Shown here: positions 32,757 through 41,308 of the stretch, piece by piece
Layout of the letters: the number at the start of each line of letters is the position of its first letter
Numbering within the stretch: position 1 is the stretch's first letter
Assembly (NCBI RefSeq): GCF_051967575.1
Contig: NZ_JBQCJW010000003.1
Span: 1-64,000, forward strand
Origin: Solibacillus silvestris_B
GTDB taxonomy: Bacteria; Bacillota; Bacilli; Bacillales_A; Planococcaceae
Reading direction: 5' to 3'
DNA: 64,000 bases
The notes under the pieces: generated by a model
Told to the model about the DNA's origin: nothing
Seen by the model: the letters and a program-made list of their open reading frames with translations, nothing else
Database searches by the model: none
Made by a program: the position numbers and the translations under genes

Positions 32757-34586
32757 CTACTTATTATCATCCATCTTCAGCACAGCCATGAACGCTTCCT
32801 GCGGCACTTCTACAGAACCGACTTGCTTCATGCGCTTTTTACCTGCCTTTTGCTTTTCAAGCAGTTTACGCTTACGGGAAATGTCCCCGCCGTAACATTT
32901 AGCAAGAACGTTTTTGCCGATTGATTTAATTGTTGAACGCGCAATAATCTTTTGGCCGATTGCCGCTTGCACTGGCACTTCGAATTGCTGGCGCGGAATC
33001 AGCTCTTTCAGCTTTTCAACAATTACTTTTCCGCGTTCATAGGCAAAGTCTTTATGAACGATGAAGCTTAATGCATCAACTTGCTCGCCGTTCAATAAAA
33101 TATCCATTTTGTTTAGCTTCGAAGGCTTGTAGCCGATTAATTCATAATCAAATGACGCATAGCCTTTTGTGTTCGATTTTAAATAGTCAAAGAAGTCGTA
33201 AACAATTTCAGCTAATGGCATTTCATAGACGATAGACACACGTGTCGTATCAATATAGTCCATCCCGACAAAGTTTCCGCGCTTCAGCTGGCATAGCTCC
33301 ATTACTGCCCCTACATAATCATTCGGCACCATAATGACCGCTTTTACGTATGGTTCTTCGACACGGTCAGTTTTTTGCGGGTCTGGCATCATTGATGGAT
33401 TATCCACTTTTAATGATGAGCCATCTGTCATGAACACTTCATAAATTACTGACGGTGCTGTTGTAATTAAATCAATATTGAATTCGCGCTCGATACGCTC
33501 TTGAATAATTTCCATATGCAATAGCCCTAAAAATCCACAGCGGAAACCAAAGCCAAGCGCCTGTGATGTTTCAGCTTCATATTGCAATGCAGAATCGTTC
33601 AGCTCCAGCTTTTCCAGCGCATCGCGTAAATCGTTGTAGCGCGCTGTATCGATTGGGTAAAGACCACAATATACCATAGGGTTCAGCTTACGGTATCCCG
33701 GCAATGGCTCTTTTGCCGCTTTCGCCCCGGCAAATGTGACAGTATCGCCTACACGCGTGTCCTGCACATTTTTAATTGATGCGGTTAAGTAGCCTACATC
33801 CCCTACAGTCAATTCTGCTTGCGGAACTGATTTCGGTGTATGGATGCCGACTTCAATGACTTCAAATTCCGCACCTGTTGCCATCATGCGGATTTTGTCG
33901 CCCGCTTTAACCGTGCCGTTTACAATCCGAATTGAAATAATGACACCTTTATAAGCATCGTACACAGAGTCAAAAATTAATGCTTGCAGCGGCGCTTCAG
34001 GATCTCCCTCGGGTGCCGGCACTTTCTCCACGATCTGCTCTAAAATATCTTCAATGCCGATGCCTGCTTTTGCGGATGCAAGGACAGCATCTGAAGCGTC
34101 CAAACCGATCACATCTTCAATTTCTTGCTGCACACGCTCAGGGTCCGCGGCCGGTAAATCAATTTTGTTGATGACAGGTAAAATTTCCAGATCATTATCG
34201 AGCGCTAAATAAACATTCGCTAAAGTCTGCGCTTCGATTCCCTGTGCTGCATCGACTACTAAAATGGCCCCTTCGCATGCAGCTAATGAACGGGACACTT
34301 CATATGTGAAATCGACATGTCCTGGTGTGTCGATTAAGTGTAATGTATACTGCTCTCCATTCTTTGCATTGTACTTCACTTGAACGGCATTTAATTTAAT
34401 CGTAATGCCTCGCTCGCGTTCTAAATCCATCGAATCCAATAGCTGGGACTTCATTTCACGCTGTGTAACAGTTTGTGTCGATTCTAAAAGACGGTCCGCT
34501 AAAGTTGATTTCCCGTGGTCGATATGCGCAATAATCGAGAAATTTCGGATATTTTTTTGGCGTTTTAAACGTTCTTCTCGGTTCAT
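32757..34586 (-). CDS. lepA: Elongation factor 4 (LepA)
   Basis: A 609-residue translational GTPase, one of the most conserved bacterial proteins, acting on ribosome initiation and back-translocation. G1 AHIDHGKSTL, G2 region RERGITI, G3 DTPGHVDF, G4 NKIDLP are clear, and the LepA-specific C-terminal domain ends with the basic KCYGGDISRKRKLLEKQKAGKKRMK motif. AGGAGAGG precedes the ATG. The leader contains a candidate SigA promoter and a terminator-like hairpin just before the ribosome-binding site. The neighbours spoIIP and gpr upstream are as in B. subtilis. Confidence 0.97.
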   Translation of the reverse strand: MNREERLKRQKNIRNFSIIAHIDHGKSTLADRLLESTQTVTQREMKSQLLDSMDLERERGITIKLNAVQVKYNAKNGEQYTLHLIDTPGHVDFTYEVSRSLAACEGAILVVDAAQGIEAQTLANVYLALDNDLEILPVINKIDLPAADPERVQQEIEDVIGLDASDAVLASAKAGIGIEDILEQIVEKVPAPEGDPEAPLQALIFDSVYDAYKGVIISIRIVNGTVKAGDKIRMMATGAEFEVIEVGIHTPKSVPQAELTVGDVGYLTASIKNVQDTRVGDTVTFAGAKAAKEPLPGYRKLNPMVYCGLYPIDTARYNDLRDALEKLELNDSALQYEAETSQALGFGFRCGFLGLLHMEIIQERIEREFNIDLITTAPSVIYEVFMTDGSSLKVDNPSMMPDPQKTDRVEEPYVKAVIMVPNDYVGAVMELCQLKRGNFVGMDYIDTTRVSIVYEMPLAEIVYDFFDYLKSNTKGYASFDYELIGYKPSKLNKMDILLNGEQVDALSFIVHKDFAYERGKVIVEKLKELIPRQQFEVPVQAAIGQKIIARSTIKSIGKNVLAKCYGGDISRKRKLLEKQKAGKKRMKQVGSVEVPQEAFMAVLKMDDNK

Positions 34587-34610
34587 GTTTAATTCCTCTC
34601 CTAATTAGAA

Positions 34611-34644
34611 AAAACACCTGTGCCCTTGTTAATAAGGGTGGTGT
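34611..34644 (-). terminator. Terminator-like hairpin in the lepA leader
   Basis: On the minus strand ACACC-ac-CCTT pairs with AAGG-gcaca-GGTGT (arms ACACC/GGTGT and CCCTT/AAGGG, loop ATTAAC), followed by six T and, about 13 bases later, the lepA ribosome-binding site. A candidate promoter lies 100 bases upstream, so this may be an attenuator. Confidence 0.55.
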
Positions 34645-34749
34645 CACTACATATGTAGATTATTCATCCATTTACTTTTCTACTAAAATACAGCCCCTAC
34701 ATCCATCGAATTTGCGGCAATGGAACAATAGAGGCATTTCGTATTTTAA

Positions 34750-34779
34750 ATTATACTATGAATCGTAGTAAAACGACAA
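34750..34779 (-). promoter_or_regulatory. Candidate SigA promoter of lepA
   Basis: TTGTCG (34774-34779), an 18-base spacer and TATAAT (34750-34755) on the minus strand, about 160 bases before the lepA start. The 300-base gene-free stretch 34587-34886 thus holds this promoter, a terminator-like hairpin and the spoIIP terminator. Confidence 0.5.
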
Positions 34780-34802
34780 CAGCGAACAATCATCTCGCAT
34801 AG

Positions 34803-34846
34803 GAAAAAAGCATTTCGCGCCAATTTATCGCGAAATGCTGTTTTTT
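34803..34846. terminator. Terminator of spoIIP
   Basis: AGCATTTCGCG pairs perfectly with CGCGAAATGCT around a 9-base loop; A and T runs on either side make it work on both strands. Confidence 0.9.
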
Positions 34847-34886
34847 CATATGAAGAAATACTTTGGTATTATAACTAAAAAAACAG

Positions 34887-35702
34887 CTACACCATCGCCT
34901 CGACAAACGCCAATCGAATGGCTTGCGCCAAAATTGCCATCGTCCTGTGCAATTCTTCTTCCGTGTTGTCGATGCCTCCGAACTCGATAAGGAGCATATT
35001 CGATGCAAGGTCCTGGTTATAGATCCCATTTACATCAGTTCCCTGTTGTTTTAGAATGCCGCGTGAAATTCCCGGCAACATGCTGTTCAACTGTTCATTC
35101 AGCATGTTCGCATACGCTAAATTCGCTTCATATGCCGGATGTTCCGCCCCTACTACAAATGCCACTTTTGCATAGTTCTCATTATTTGCGGTAAGTGTCG
35201 TAGCCTTTTTTGGAACTGCATCCCTGTGAAAATCGATAATCAGTTCGTATTCGCGCTCTTCCAAATACTGCGCCAATATAGGCCGGGCAATTTTGTAGGC
35301 TTGAGGCAACTTCGCATCCACTAATTTCATTTCCGTCATTACATCAAAATCGACGATATGCGGCGTAATCTTATTCAATTCAAGATAATGCTGCATCATT
35401 TGCTGCAAAGAAAAAATATTCGTTTCCTCATCATACACTGCCTTCATACCTTTGCTTTTTTCAACAATTGGTTTATACGACTCATGGGAATGCGTATACA
35501 TAAGCAGTACATTAAATGGTTTGGATACTGGCTCTTCTGCGACATTTAAAATTGGCTCTGTTGCTGCATACACGACAGCCGAACGCTCCTGCTGCGGAGT
35601 GGACGTTTCATTATTTGGAAAAGGGAATTGCCCAATAATGATAGGCAGTGAAAATAAAAATAAGAACAATAATGAGAAGCGTTTTAGTTTCCGCAAACAC
35701 AT
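34887..35702 (-). CDS. spoIIP: Stage II sporulation protein P
   Basis: SpoIIP is a peptidoglycan amidase/endopeptidase that acts with SpoIID and SpoIIM in septal thinning and engulfment. There is an N-terminal membrane segment (LLFLFLFSLPIIIGQF) and an extracytoplasmic catalytic domain with LLMYTHSHESY, IIDFHRDAVP and LLIEFGGIDNT, where His and Glu residues of the zinc site lie. At 271 residues it is far shorter than the ~400 of B. subtilis: the linker between membrane segment and enzyme domain is reduced to about 45 residues. Gene order gpr-spoIIP-lepA is conserved, but yqxA is missing. Confidence 0.93.
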   Translation of the reverse strand: MCLRKLKRFSLLFLFLFSLPIIIGQFPFPNNETSTPQQERSAVVYAATEPILNVAEEPVSKPFNVLLMYTHSHESYKPIVEKSKGMKAVYDEETNIFSLQQMMQHYLELNKITPHIVDFDVMTEMKLVDAKLPQAYKIARPILAQYLEEREYELIIDFHRDAVPKKATTLTANNENYAKVAFVVGAEHPAYEANLAYANMLNEQLNSMLPGISRGILKQQGTDVNGIYNQDLASNMLLIEFGGIDNTEEELHRTMAILAQAIRLAFVEAMV

Positions 35703-35786
35703 CACCCTTTCTCCAATACAATATGGCGAAAGAGGAAAACTTAGAACGGATGACTAGTTTTTAATAACTTAAATTTTTAACTAATG

Positions 35787-36821
35787 CTAATTTACAGGAT
35801 TTTGTTTTTCCGTAGCCCAAGTGAATAAACTTTCGCTTAACAAAAAAGCGTATTGGCTGAGCCAGAAATCCACTTCTTTCGGCGTAACCATCAATCGTTC
35901 TGGATGTGTGCTGAATACTTCTTCAAATAATTGGCGGCGGTCTTCTGTTGTCCATGTTGCCCATTGCCCAAAAATCGGCTCCACTGTCGTTAAATCCACT
36001 TGTTCATTAACAGGTGTCCAATTCGTTACAGATAGCTTGCCGGAAGGTTTCCCTTTTTCCTGAATTTTTGCGGCAATCGATCGGAAAGCAACATCAATCG
36101 CATCCGCAATTAAAATCGGCGCCTCCACGACGGTAGGTATACCAATTGCCGTTACGGGTACACCTAAAACTTCCTTAGAAACTTCTTTACGATGATTCCC
36201 GACACCCCCACCTGGATGAATGCCTGTATCCGTTAACTGTATTGTCCTGCATAAACGGGCACTGCCGCTCGTTGCAAGCGCATCGATGATTATAACGAGG
36301 GCAGGCTTTATTTTTTCTGTCAATGCATGAATGTAGTCGCTCGTTTCAAAGCCGGTCTGACCCGTCACCCCTGGCGCGTACAGTATAAACTGCGGCGTTT
36401 CTAATTCCGATTGCTTTTTATGCATCGCATCAATCGTATATGGACCGATTGCATCAGGGGTAATCATTTTATTCCCTAAGCCAATCACTAATATTTTTGA
36501 TTGGGCCGTTAATTCCACTTTCTTATGCAGATCATGCAAATAGTGGATCAACGTATGTTGGAGTTGTGTAAATCCATGGCTATCTTCTGCCGTTAATGTA
36601 GGTATTGATAATGTAATATACACCCCTTGCTTTTTGCTGATTTGCTCTTCTCCTGTTGCGTTCACTTCCACTTTCGTGATTTTCACACGGTTTTGTTGCC
36701 ATTCTTCCATATGAACGCCACGTTCGCGCTGTAATTCTTCCTTTTGTTCTTTTGTTTGATGAAGTACGACTTCTGCTGTTTCATCAATTAAGTCTGTACG
36801 ATTCCAATCTATTTTTTTCAT
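35787..36821 (-). CDS. gpr: Germination protease Gpr
   Basis: Gpr degrades alpha/beta- and gamma-type SASPs when spores germinate; it is made in the forespore as a zymogen. The 344-residue protein has the short propeptide region (WNRTDLIDETAEVV), ILVIGLGNKMITPDAIGPYTID and VIIIDALATSGSARLCRTIQLTDTGIHPGGGVGNHRKEVS, which contain the conserved aspartates. I start it at the ATG 6 bases after GGAGGTG; a 37-codon upstream extension is not family-like. A SigG-type promoter precedes it. A gamma-SASP substrate gene is at 14110. Confidence 0.96.
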   Translation of the reverse strand: MKKIDWNRTDLIDETAEVVLHQTKEQKEELQRERGVHMEEWQQNRVKITKVEVNATGEEQISKKQGVYITLSIPTLTAEDSHGFTQLQHTLIHYLHDLHKKVELTAQSKILVIGLGNKMITPDAIGPYTIDAMHKKQSELETPQFILYAPGVTGQTGFETSDYIHALTEKIKPALVIIIDALATSGSARLCRTIQLTDTGIHPGGGVGNHRKEVSKEVLGVPVTAIGIPTVVEAPILIADAIDVAFRSIAAKIQEKGKPSGKLSVTNWTPVNEQVDLTTVEPIFGQWATWTTEDRRQLFEEVFSTHPERLMVTPKEVDFWLSQYAFLLSESLFTWATEKQNPVN

Positions 36822-36906
36822 AAACGCACCTCCATTTTTCAGTCTGTTCAAACTGTCAAGTAAATATTCTTTGCGTTTATGTATTGCAATTCGTTCAATC
36901 CTTTGG

Positions 36907-36936
36907 TAGAATGATTTTTGTTGTATTGACACATGA
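36907..36936 (-). promoter_or_regulatory. SigG-type promoter of gpr
   Basis: On the minus strand TCATG (36932-36936, GHATR with one mismatch), an 18-base spacer and CATTCTA (36907-36913, CATNHTA) match the forespore SigG consensus. It overlaps the divergent rpsT promoter. Confidence 0.55.
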
Positions 36937-36954
36937 AATAAGTGAGAAAATACT
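36926..36954 (+). promoter_or_regulatory. SigA promoter of rpsT
   Basis: TTGACA (36926-36931), a 17-base spacer and AATACT (36949-36954), 33 bases before the rpsT ATG. Confidence 0.6.
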
Positions 36955-36986
36955 CATCTCGTACCTAAATCTAGGAGGTGAAAGAA

Positions 36987-37235
36987 ATGCCAAACATTAA
37001 ATCTGCTATCAAACGTGTAAAAGTTAACGAAAAAGCTAACGCTGCTAACGCACAAGCAAAATCTGCTATGCGTACTACAGTTAAAAAAGCTGAGCAAGCG
37101 ATCGCAACTGGTGCTGACAACGCACAAGAATTAGTAGTTGCTGCTTCTAAAGCATTAGATAAAGCTGCTTCTAAAGGTCTTATTCACAAAAATGCGGCTT
37201 CTCGTAAAAAGTCTCGTTTAGCGAAAAAAGCTTAA
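36987..37235 (+). CDS. rpsT: 30S ribosomal protein S20
   Basis: An 82-residue, strongly basic, helical ribosomal protein that binds 16S rRNA. The family N-terminus MPNIKSAIKRVKVNEKANAA and the C-terminal KGLIHKNAASRKKSRLAKK are intact. The ATG at 36987 follows AGGAGGTGAAAG; a GTG three codons upstream lies inside the ribosome-binding site. It is transcribed divergently from gpr from an overlapping promoter and ends at a strong terminator. Codon use is highly biased, as expected for a ribosomal protein. Confidence 0.97.
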   Translation: MPNIKSAIKRVKVNEKANAANAQAKSAMRTTVKKAEQAIATGADNAQELVVAASKALDKAASKGLIHKNAASRKKSRLAKKA

Positions 37236-37248
37236 TTGTAAACTTATA

Positions 37249-37283
37249 AAGCCAACTGTCTATTAGGGCAGTTGGCTTTTTTC
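37249..37283 (+). terminator. Terminator of rpsT
   Basis: AAAGCCAACTG pairs with CAGTTGGCTTT around a 10-base loop, followed by T. Confidence 0.92.
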
Positions 37284-37351
37284 GTGATTCAGGAGATTAT
37301 AGATCTTTATGTTGTTATAGCTTTGGAAAAAGAGGATTTTAGCAGAGCCTC

Positions 37352-37430
37352 AAAAAACCCCATTGTTAATCGGCAAGCAAGAACAAAAGCTGAAAAACGA
37401 TGCTGCTCCCGCCAAAAAACAATGGGGTTT
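37352..37430 (-). terminator. Long-loop inverted repeat, possible holA terminator
   Basis: AAACCCCATTG (37355-37365) and CAATGGGGTTT (37420-37430) are perfect inverted arms 54 bases apart. On the minus strand the second arm runs into six T, as in an intrinsic terminator, 80 bases beyond the holA stop. The loop is unusually long, so it could instead be a small mobile repeat or structured RNA. The flanks 37284-37351 and 37431-37509 hold nothing I recognise. Confidence 0.5.
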
Positions 37431-37509
37431 AATTATGTGCTAAATTTAGAAGGTTCTTTAAATTATATAAGGAAAAATAAATTTTAGTATGCTTTCGCGT
37501 CTTTATCTG

Positions 37510-38520
37510 CTATAGTTTCTTCATCAAAAACAGCTCCAAATGGCGCTCGCGGTTGCCGCCTGTTGTTTTTAGCTGGAGATCCACTTCCGCAAGGCTATAT
37601 AATGCCTGCAGTAAACGTTGGTCTGATGGACGGTTTTTCTGGTTCGAAATAACTTGGACACGGTATGGATGGAGCTTTAGCTGCTTAGCGATTTGCTGCT
37701 GATGGTAGCCTTTTTTCTGCAAATAAAAAATGCTGTTCATCGTGCGGATATTGCTTGCAAGCAAACCGACAAGCTTAATCGGCTCCTCTTTTTGGCGCAG
37801 TAAATCATGATATATTTTAAGCGCTTCCTCCTGATTATGCCCCAAGTAAGCATTCAGCATTTTAAAGGCATCATGTTCAAGCGTTTTCGCCACTAAATCT
37901 TCAACGAGTTCACGTGTGATTTCCGGCTCCCCGCCTAAATAAAGCGCCATCTTCTCTATTTCTATTTGAAGCTGGAGCATATTCGGGCCAACCATTTCAA
38001 GCAGCTTCCCGATCGCTTCATCGGTGATTGCTTTGCCGTGCTGTCTCGCCTCATTTTGCACCCATACATTTAAATCATGATTTTGAGGTGTTTCCGCCAG
38101 TATGACGGTACATTTATCCTTCATAAGCTTCGTGATTTTTTTGCGCTCATCCAATTTTTCATATGGGGCTATAAATACCGTAATGGCTGTATCTGTAGGG
38201 TGCTCCAGCCATGTTTCGAGACGCTTTAGATCATGGTCGATCTTTTCTTTCCCTTTTTCCGCCGCTTTTAGAAATGATGCATTTTTGGCTATGATTAATT
38301 TACGATCTGTAAAAAAAGGGATCGTATCCGCTTCATCAATGACATAATCAATCGGCTGTTCACTTAAGTCAAAAGTCATCACTTCCGCTTCTTCCTCTTT
38401 GCGGAGAGCGCCTTTCAATTGCTTAATTGTTTCATCCACAAAATAAGTTTCTTCTCCGACAAGCAAGTAAACCGGCGCGAAATTCCCTTTTTTAAAATCT
38501 TGCCACACTTTTGTTATCAT
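37510..38520 (-). CDS. holA: DNA polymerase III delta subunit
   Basis: The delta subunit of the clamp loader, which opens the beta clamp. It has 336 residues; the N-terminal AAA+-like domain begins with YLLVGEETYFVDE (the degenerate P-loop typical of delta) and the clamp-contact region FFTDRKLIIAKNASFLK follows; domain III is helical (KIYHDLLRQKEEPIKLVGLLASNIR). Called yqeN in B. subtilis, at the same place between rpsT and yqzM/comEC. It starts at the ATG behind GAGG. Confidence 0.95.
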   Translation of the reverse strand: MITKVWQDFKKGNFAPVYLLVGEETYFVDETIKQLKGALRKEEEAEVMTFDLSEQPIDYVIDEADTIPFFTDRKLIIAKNASFLKAAEKGKEKIDHDLKRLETWLEHPTDTAITVFIAPYEKLDERKKITKLMKDKCTVILAETPQNHDLNVWVQNEARQHGKAITDEAIGKLLEMVGPNMLQLQIEIEKMALYLGGEPEITRELVEDLVAKTLEHDAFKMLNAYLGHNQEEALKIYHDLLRQKEEPIKLVGLLASNIRTMNSIFYLQKKGYHQQQIAKQLKLHPYRVQVISNQKNRPSDQRLLQALYSLAEVDLQLKTTGGNRERHLELFLMKKL

Positions 38521-38764
38521 ATCGGGAACCTCCTTTACTTTCGTAATTCTAAGTATAACATTATTTAACCGAATGAGGTTGTATAGTTGCGAAGACGGCT
38601 TTACTGACAGAAAAACGAAATTATATAAAATGCAATCCGCTACTTTGTGGATTTTTCTTGAAATTTGTGTCGCCGCAATACGCCAAGAAAAGGAATAATT
38701 AGCATTTCATATAGCATTTTCATTTAGATTATTCTATAATTATTGGAGATTAGGAGGGATACTT

Positions 38765-38938
38765 ATGGCAGGACATCAAGATCCAAACTATGTAGCTGAA
38801 AATCCATTTGAAGGTCGTGGCCGAGCAATGAAAGGTAACGACTTCCCGGATGCGGGTTACGGTTTCATGATTGGTGGCGGCTTCTTCATTGTAATGTTTA
38901 TCATTGCAATCATTGTAGAAGCAGCTACACGTATTTAA
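38765..38938 (+). CDS. yqzM: YqzM family small membrane protein
   Basis: A 57-residue protein with a polar N-terminal half (MAGHQDPNYVAENPFEGRGRAMKGNDFPDAG is split here: residues 1-31 are hydrophilic) and one C-terminal membrane segment (YGFMIGGGFFIVMFIIAIIV, residues about 32-51). The position between holA and comEC and the glycine-phenylalanine-rich membrane helix match YqzM of B. subtilis, whose role is unknown; the polar part is somewhat longer here. A strong AGGAGGG ribosome-binding site precedes the ATG. Transcribed opposite to its neighbours. Confidence 0.8.
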   Translation: MAGHQDPNYVAENPFEGRGRAMKGNDFPDAGYGFMIGGGFFIVMFIIAIIVEAATRI

Positions 38939-38950
38939 TTTAAAAAAAGT

Positions 38951-38994
38951 GGGATGATTTCTTAGAATATAAAGAAATCATTCCATTTTTTATT
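38951..38994. terminator. Bidirectional terminator
   Basis: GGGATGATTTCTT pairs with AAGAAATCATTCC around a 9-base loop, flanked by A and T runs; it lies between the convergent yqzM (+) and comEC (-). Confidence 0.9.
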
Positions 38995-41308
38995 TTGAAA
39001 ATAAGGAATTTGATTTTTCAATATACATTTCGCCTTGCCGTACCGTCACTTCGACAGTTCCGTCCACACCTGTTGTAGCATAAGGGATGTTGCGTGCTTC
39101 AAATCGATTGACGACATCGATATGCGGATGCATGTACCGATTGTTTTTTCCAGCCATGAACACGGCAAACCCAGGTTGTGCAAGTGCGACAAATTCTTCT
39201 ATGCTCGACGTTTTACTGCCATGATGCCCCACCTTCAATAAATCGATATTCCGTAGTTTATCTCCATAAAGACGAACTAATTGCTGTTCCCCTTCTTTTT
39301 CCAAATCACCGGTAAACAATGCCTGAAACTGCTTCTGTTCCACGAGAAGCACGAGCGAATCATTATTCCCTTCGTAATGGGTTTCCATCGGCCATAAATA
39401 TTCAAATGATGCCGCACCTACTTGCCACCCGTTGCCGGCCATTTTTTCGATGAGCTTTGTATTTGTTTTTTTCAGCTCTTGCATGAAATCACCCATCACA
39501 GGCTTCGCAATCGAATTTGGTGTGACATGCACCTCCTCAACAATGACTTCCCGCAATACTTCCTCAGCCCCTTCCACATGATCGGCATCGGCATGCGACA
39601 GAATAAATGTATCCACCGATTGAATACCGCGTCCCTTTAAATACGGCACAACTACTTGACGGCCTACTTCGTACGGGGTTTGCCGCTCCTTCCATTTCTC
39701 CTGTTCAAATCTTAGCAAGCCTCCTGCATCAATGACAATGACGGATTTCCGGTAAGGCAATTCAATGACGATACAATCTCCCTGGCCGACATTCACGAAG
39801 GCAATCTTCAAATCATTGTGCAACAATGGCTGAATATGGAACAGCAAGGCAGGGATCAGCAACAAAGCGGGCACTTTTTTTAATTTCCCCTGCTGGTCGA
39901 GCAAATAAAATGCGGCAAATACCGAACCGTATAAAATAGAAAGCCATAGAAGCGATGGTTTTCCGGGATTCCACATTTGGACAATCGGCTGCTGAATGAT
40001 GAATATAAAGTTTGTAAGCAATGTGCGAGCAGGTTCATAAAAATGAAAAACGATGGAATCGAGAGGGATGGGAATAAAAGTAAGAAATAATACGAGTAAA
40101 TTTATCGGCAAAATTATAAACGAAAACAGCGGGACAAAAAAGATGTTTGCGATAAACGAGGAAAGACTGATTTCATAAAAATGAAAGAGCAATAAAGGAT
40201 AAACGAGAAGTTGGCAGACAAACGTAATAAAAAATGATTGAACCCAAAAGTTTGAGTACTTCGCCAAAATGCGGCTTGAGTAAACTAAGCTGTATGTTGC
40301 TAAATAGGATAATTGGAAACCTACCTGAAAAATGGCTCCAGGCTCCATCAGGACAAATACAATAAAGCTTAACGATAACGCGTCGTCCATCGGTATTTTC
40401 CAACGCAAGTACTGGGCGAGCATAATAAATTCCACGACACTTACCGCACGCCAAATAGAAGGGGCGCCTCCTGCCAAAACAGCATACATCGGCAATAGGG
40501 TGAGAAGGAAAACCGTTGCGGGCTCCCGGCGAACACCGATTCGAAGCAGCAACTGAAAAAATAATAATGATACGAGCGCGACATGGAGACCAGAGATCGC
40601 AAATAAATGTGTAATGCCAAGCTTTTGATAGGCACGGTTTAATTCATCGTCGACATTTTCCTGCAACCCAATTAAAAGAGCTTGTGCTTCGGCAATGAGC
40701 GATGGAGGAAACGTCTCTTCAATGTGCAATTTCAATCGAAAGCGCTGGTCATAAAGCGGCTGCAGCAAGGAGTTCTTCGTTCCAGCATATGTGAGCTGAC
40801 TAATTTCAACAATGCCACGCGCATTTTTGCTTTGCAGGTAGCGGGCCATGGAAAAGCCGTAGCGATGTGCGGGTATGGACGGCGATATTTGCTCGCCAAT
40901 GACTTGAAATTCCGTTCCAGCAAGCTGCTGTGCCTGCAATAGCTGTTTTTCTTTTTCGCTTTTCAACTCATATGTCACATATAGCTTTTCGCCTGCCGCA
41001 TCTTTCATAAAGCCCCGCAGCATGACACCGTTTATTTTATATTCATCTGTCCATGTCAAAATTGCCGGAAGTTCGACTGGAATGGAAAGCTTGTCCACCT
41101 CATGGCTAAAAAAGCTATAGCTCGTAATCCCGACAACGAAGATTAAGACAAGATGAACTTTTAATAAACGCTTATAAAAACAAAAAAGTAATAACAGAAA
41201 GAGCAATAGCAGCAGCCTCATCGACTCAAACGCCGCTATAGCGCTGATTAAAATCGATAAGGCATAATATATCCAGTTATGCTTGAACAAGTTTACCAAA
41301 TAAAGCAT
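38990..41308 (-). CDS. comEC: DNA internalisation protein ComEC/Rec2
   Basis: ComEC forms the inner-membrane channel for single-stranded DNA during natural transformation. It has 772 residues: N-terminal hydrophobic segments and a soluble OB-like region, the competence domain with about eight membrane spans (starting ITHLFAISGLHVALVSLLFF), and a C-terminal metallo-beta-lactamase domain with LSHADADHVEGAEE and KVGHHGSKTS. The nuclease-type metal ligands appear intact. Its ATG lies inside comEB (32-base overlap), so it is translationally coupled to it. Last gene of the comE operon. Confidence 0.95.
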   Translation of the reverse strand: MLYLVNLFKHNWIYYALSILISAIAAFESMRLLLLLFLLLLFCFYKRLLKVHLVLIFVVGITSYSFFSHEVDKLSIPVELPAILTWTDEYKINGVMLRGFMKDAAGEKLYVTYELKSEKEKQLLQAQQLAGTEFQVIGEQISPSIPAHRYGFSMARYLQSKNARGIVEISQLTYAGTKNSLLQPLYDQRFRLKLHIEETFPPSLIAEAQALLIGLQENVDDELNRAYQKLGITHLFAISGLHVALVSLLFFQLLLRIGVRREPATVFLLTLLPMYAVLAGGAPSIWRAVSVVEFIMLAQYLRWKIPMDDALSLSFIVFVLMEPGAIFQVGFQLSYLATYSLVYSSRILAKYSNFWVQSFFITFVCQLLVYPLLLFHFYEISLSSFIANIFFVPLFSFIILPINLLVLFLTFIPIPLDSIVFHFYEPARTLLTNFIFIIQQPIVQMWNPGKPSLLWLSILYGSVFAAFYLLDQQGKLKKVPALLLIPALLFHIQPLLHNDLKIAFVNVGQGDCIVIELPYRKSVIVIDAGGLLRFEQEKWKERQTPYEVGRQVVVPYLKGRGIQSVDTFILSHADADHVEGAEEVLREVIVEEVHVTPNSIAKPVMGDFMQELKKTNTKLIEKMAGNGWQVGAASFEYLWPMETHYEGNNDSLVLLVEQKQFQALFTGDLEKEGEQQLVRLYGDKLRNIDLLKVGHHGSKTSSIEEFVALAQPGFAVFMAGKNNRYMHPHIDVVNRFEARNIPYATTGVDGTVEVTVRQGEMYIEKSNSLFSK

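Noticed and set aside
34611..34644. Terminator of spoIIP
   Set aside because: spoIIP has a perfect terminator directly after its stop (34803-34846); this one is beyond a candidate lepA promoter.
35787..36932. Longer Gpr starting at 36932
   Set aside because: The extension crosses the SigG promoter region and has no site; the ATG at 36821 follows GGAGGTG and begins the known N-terminus.
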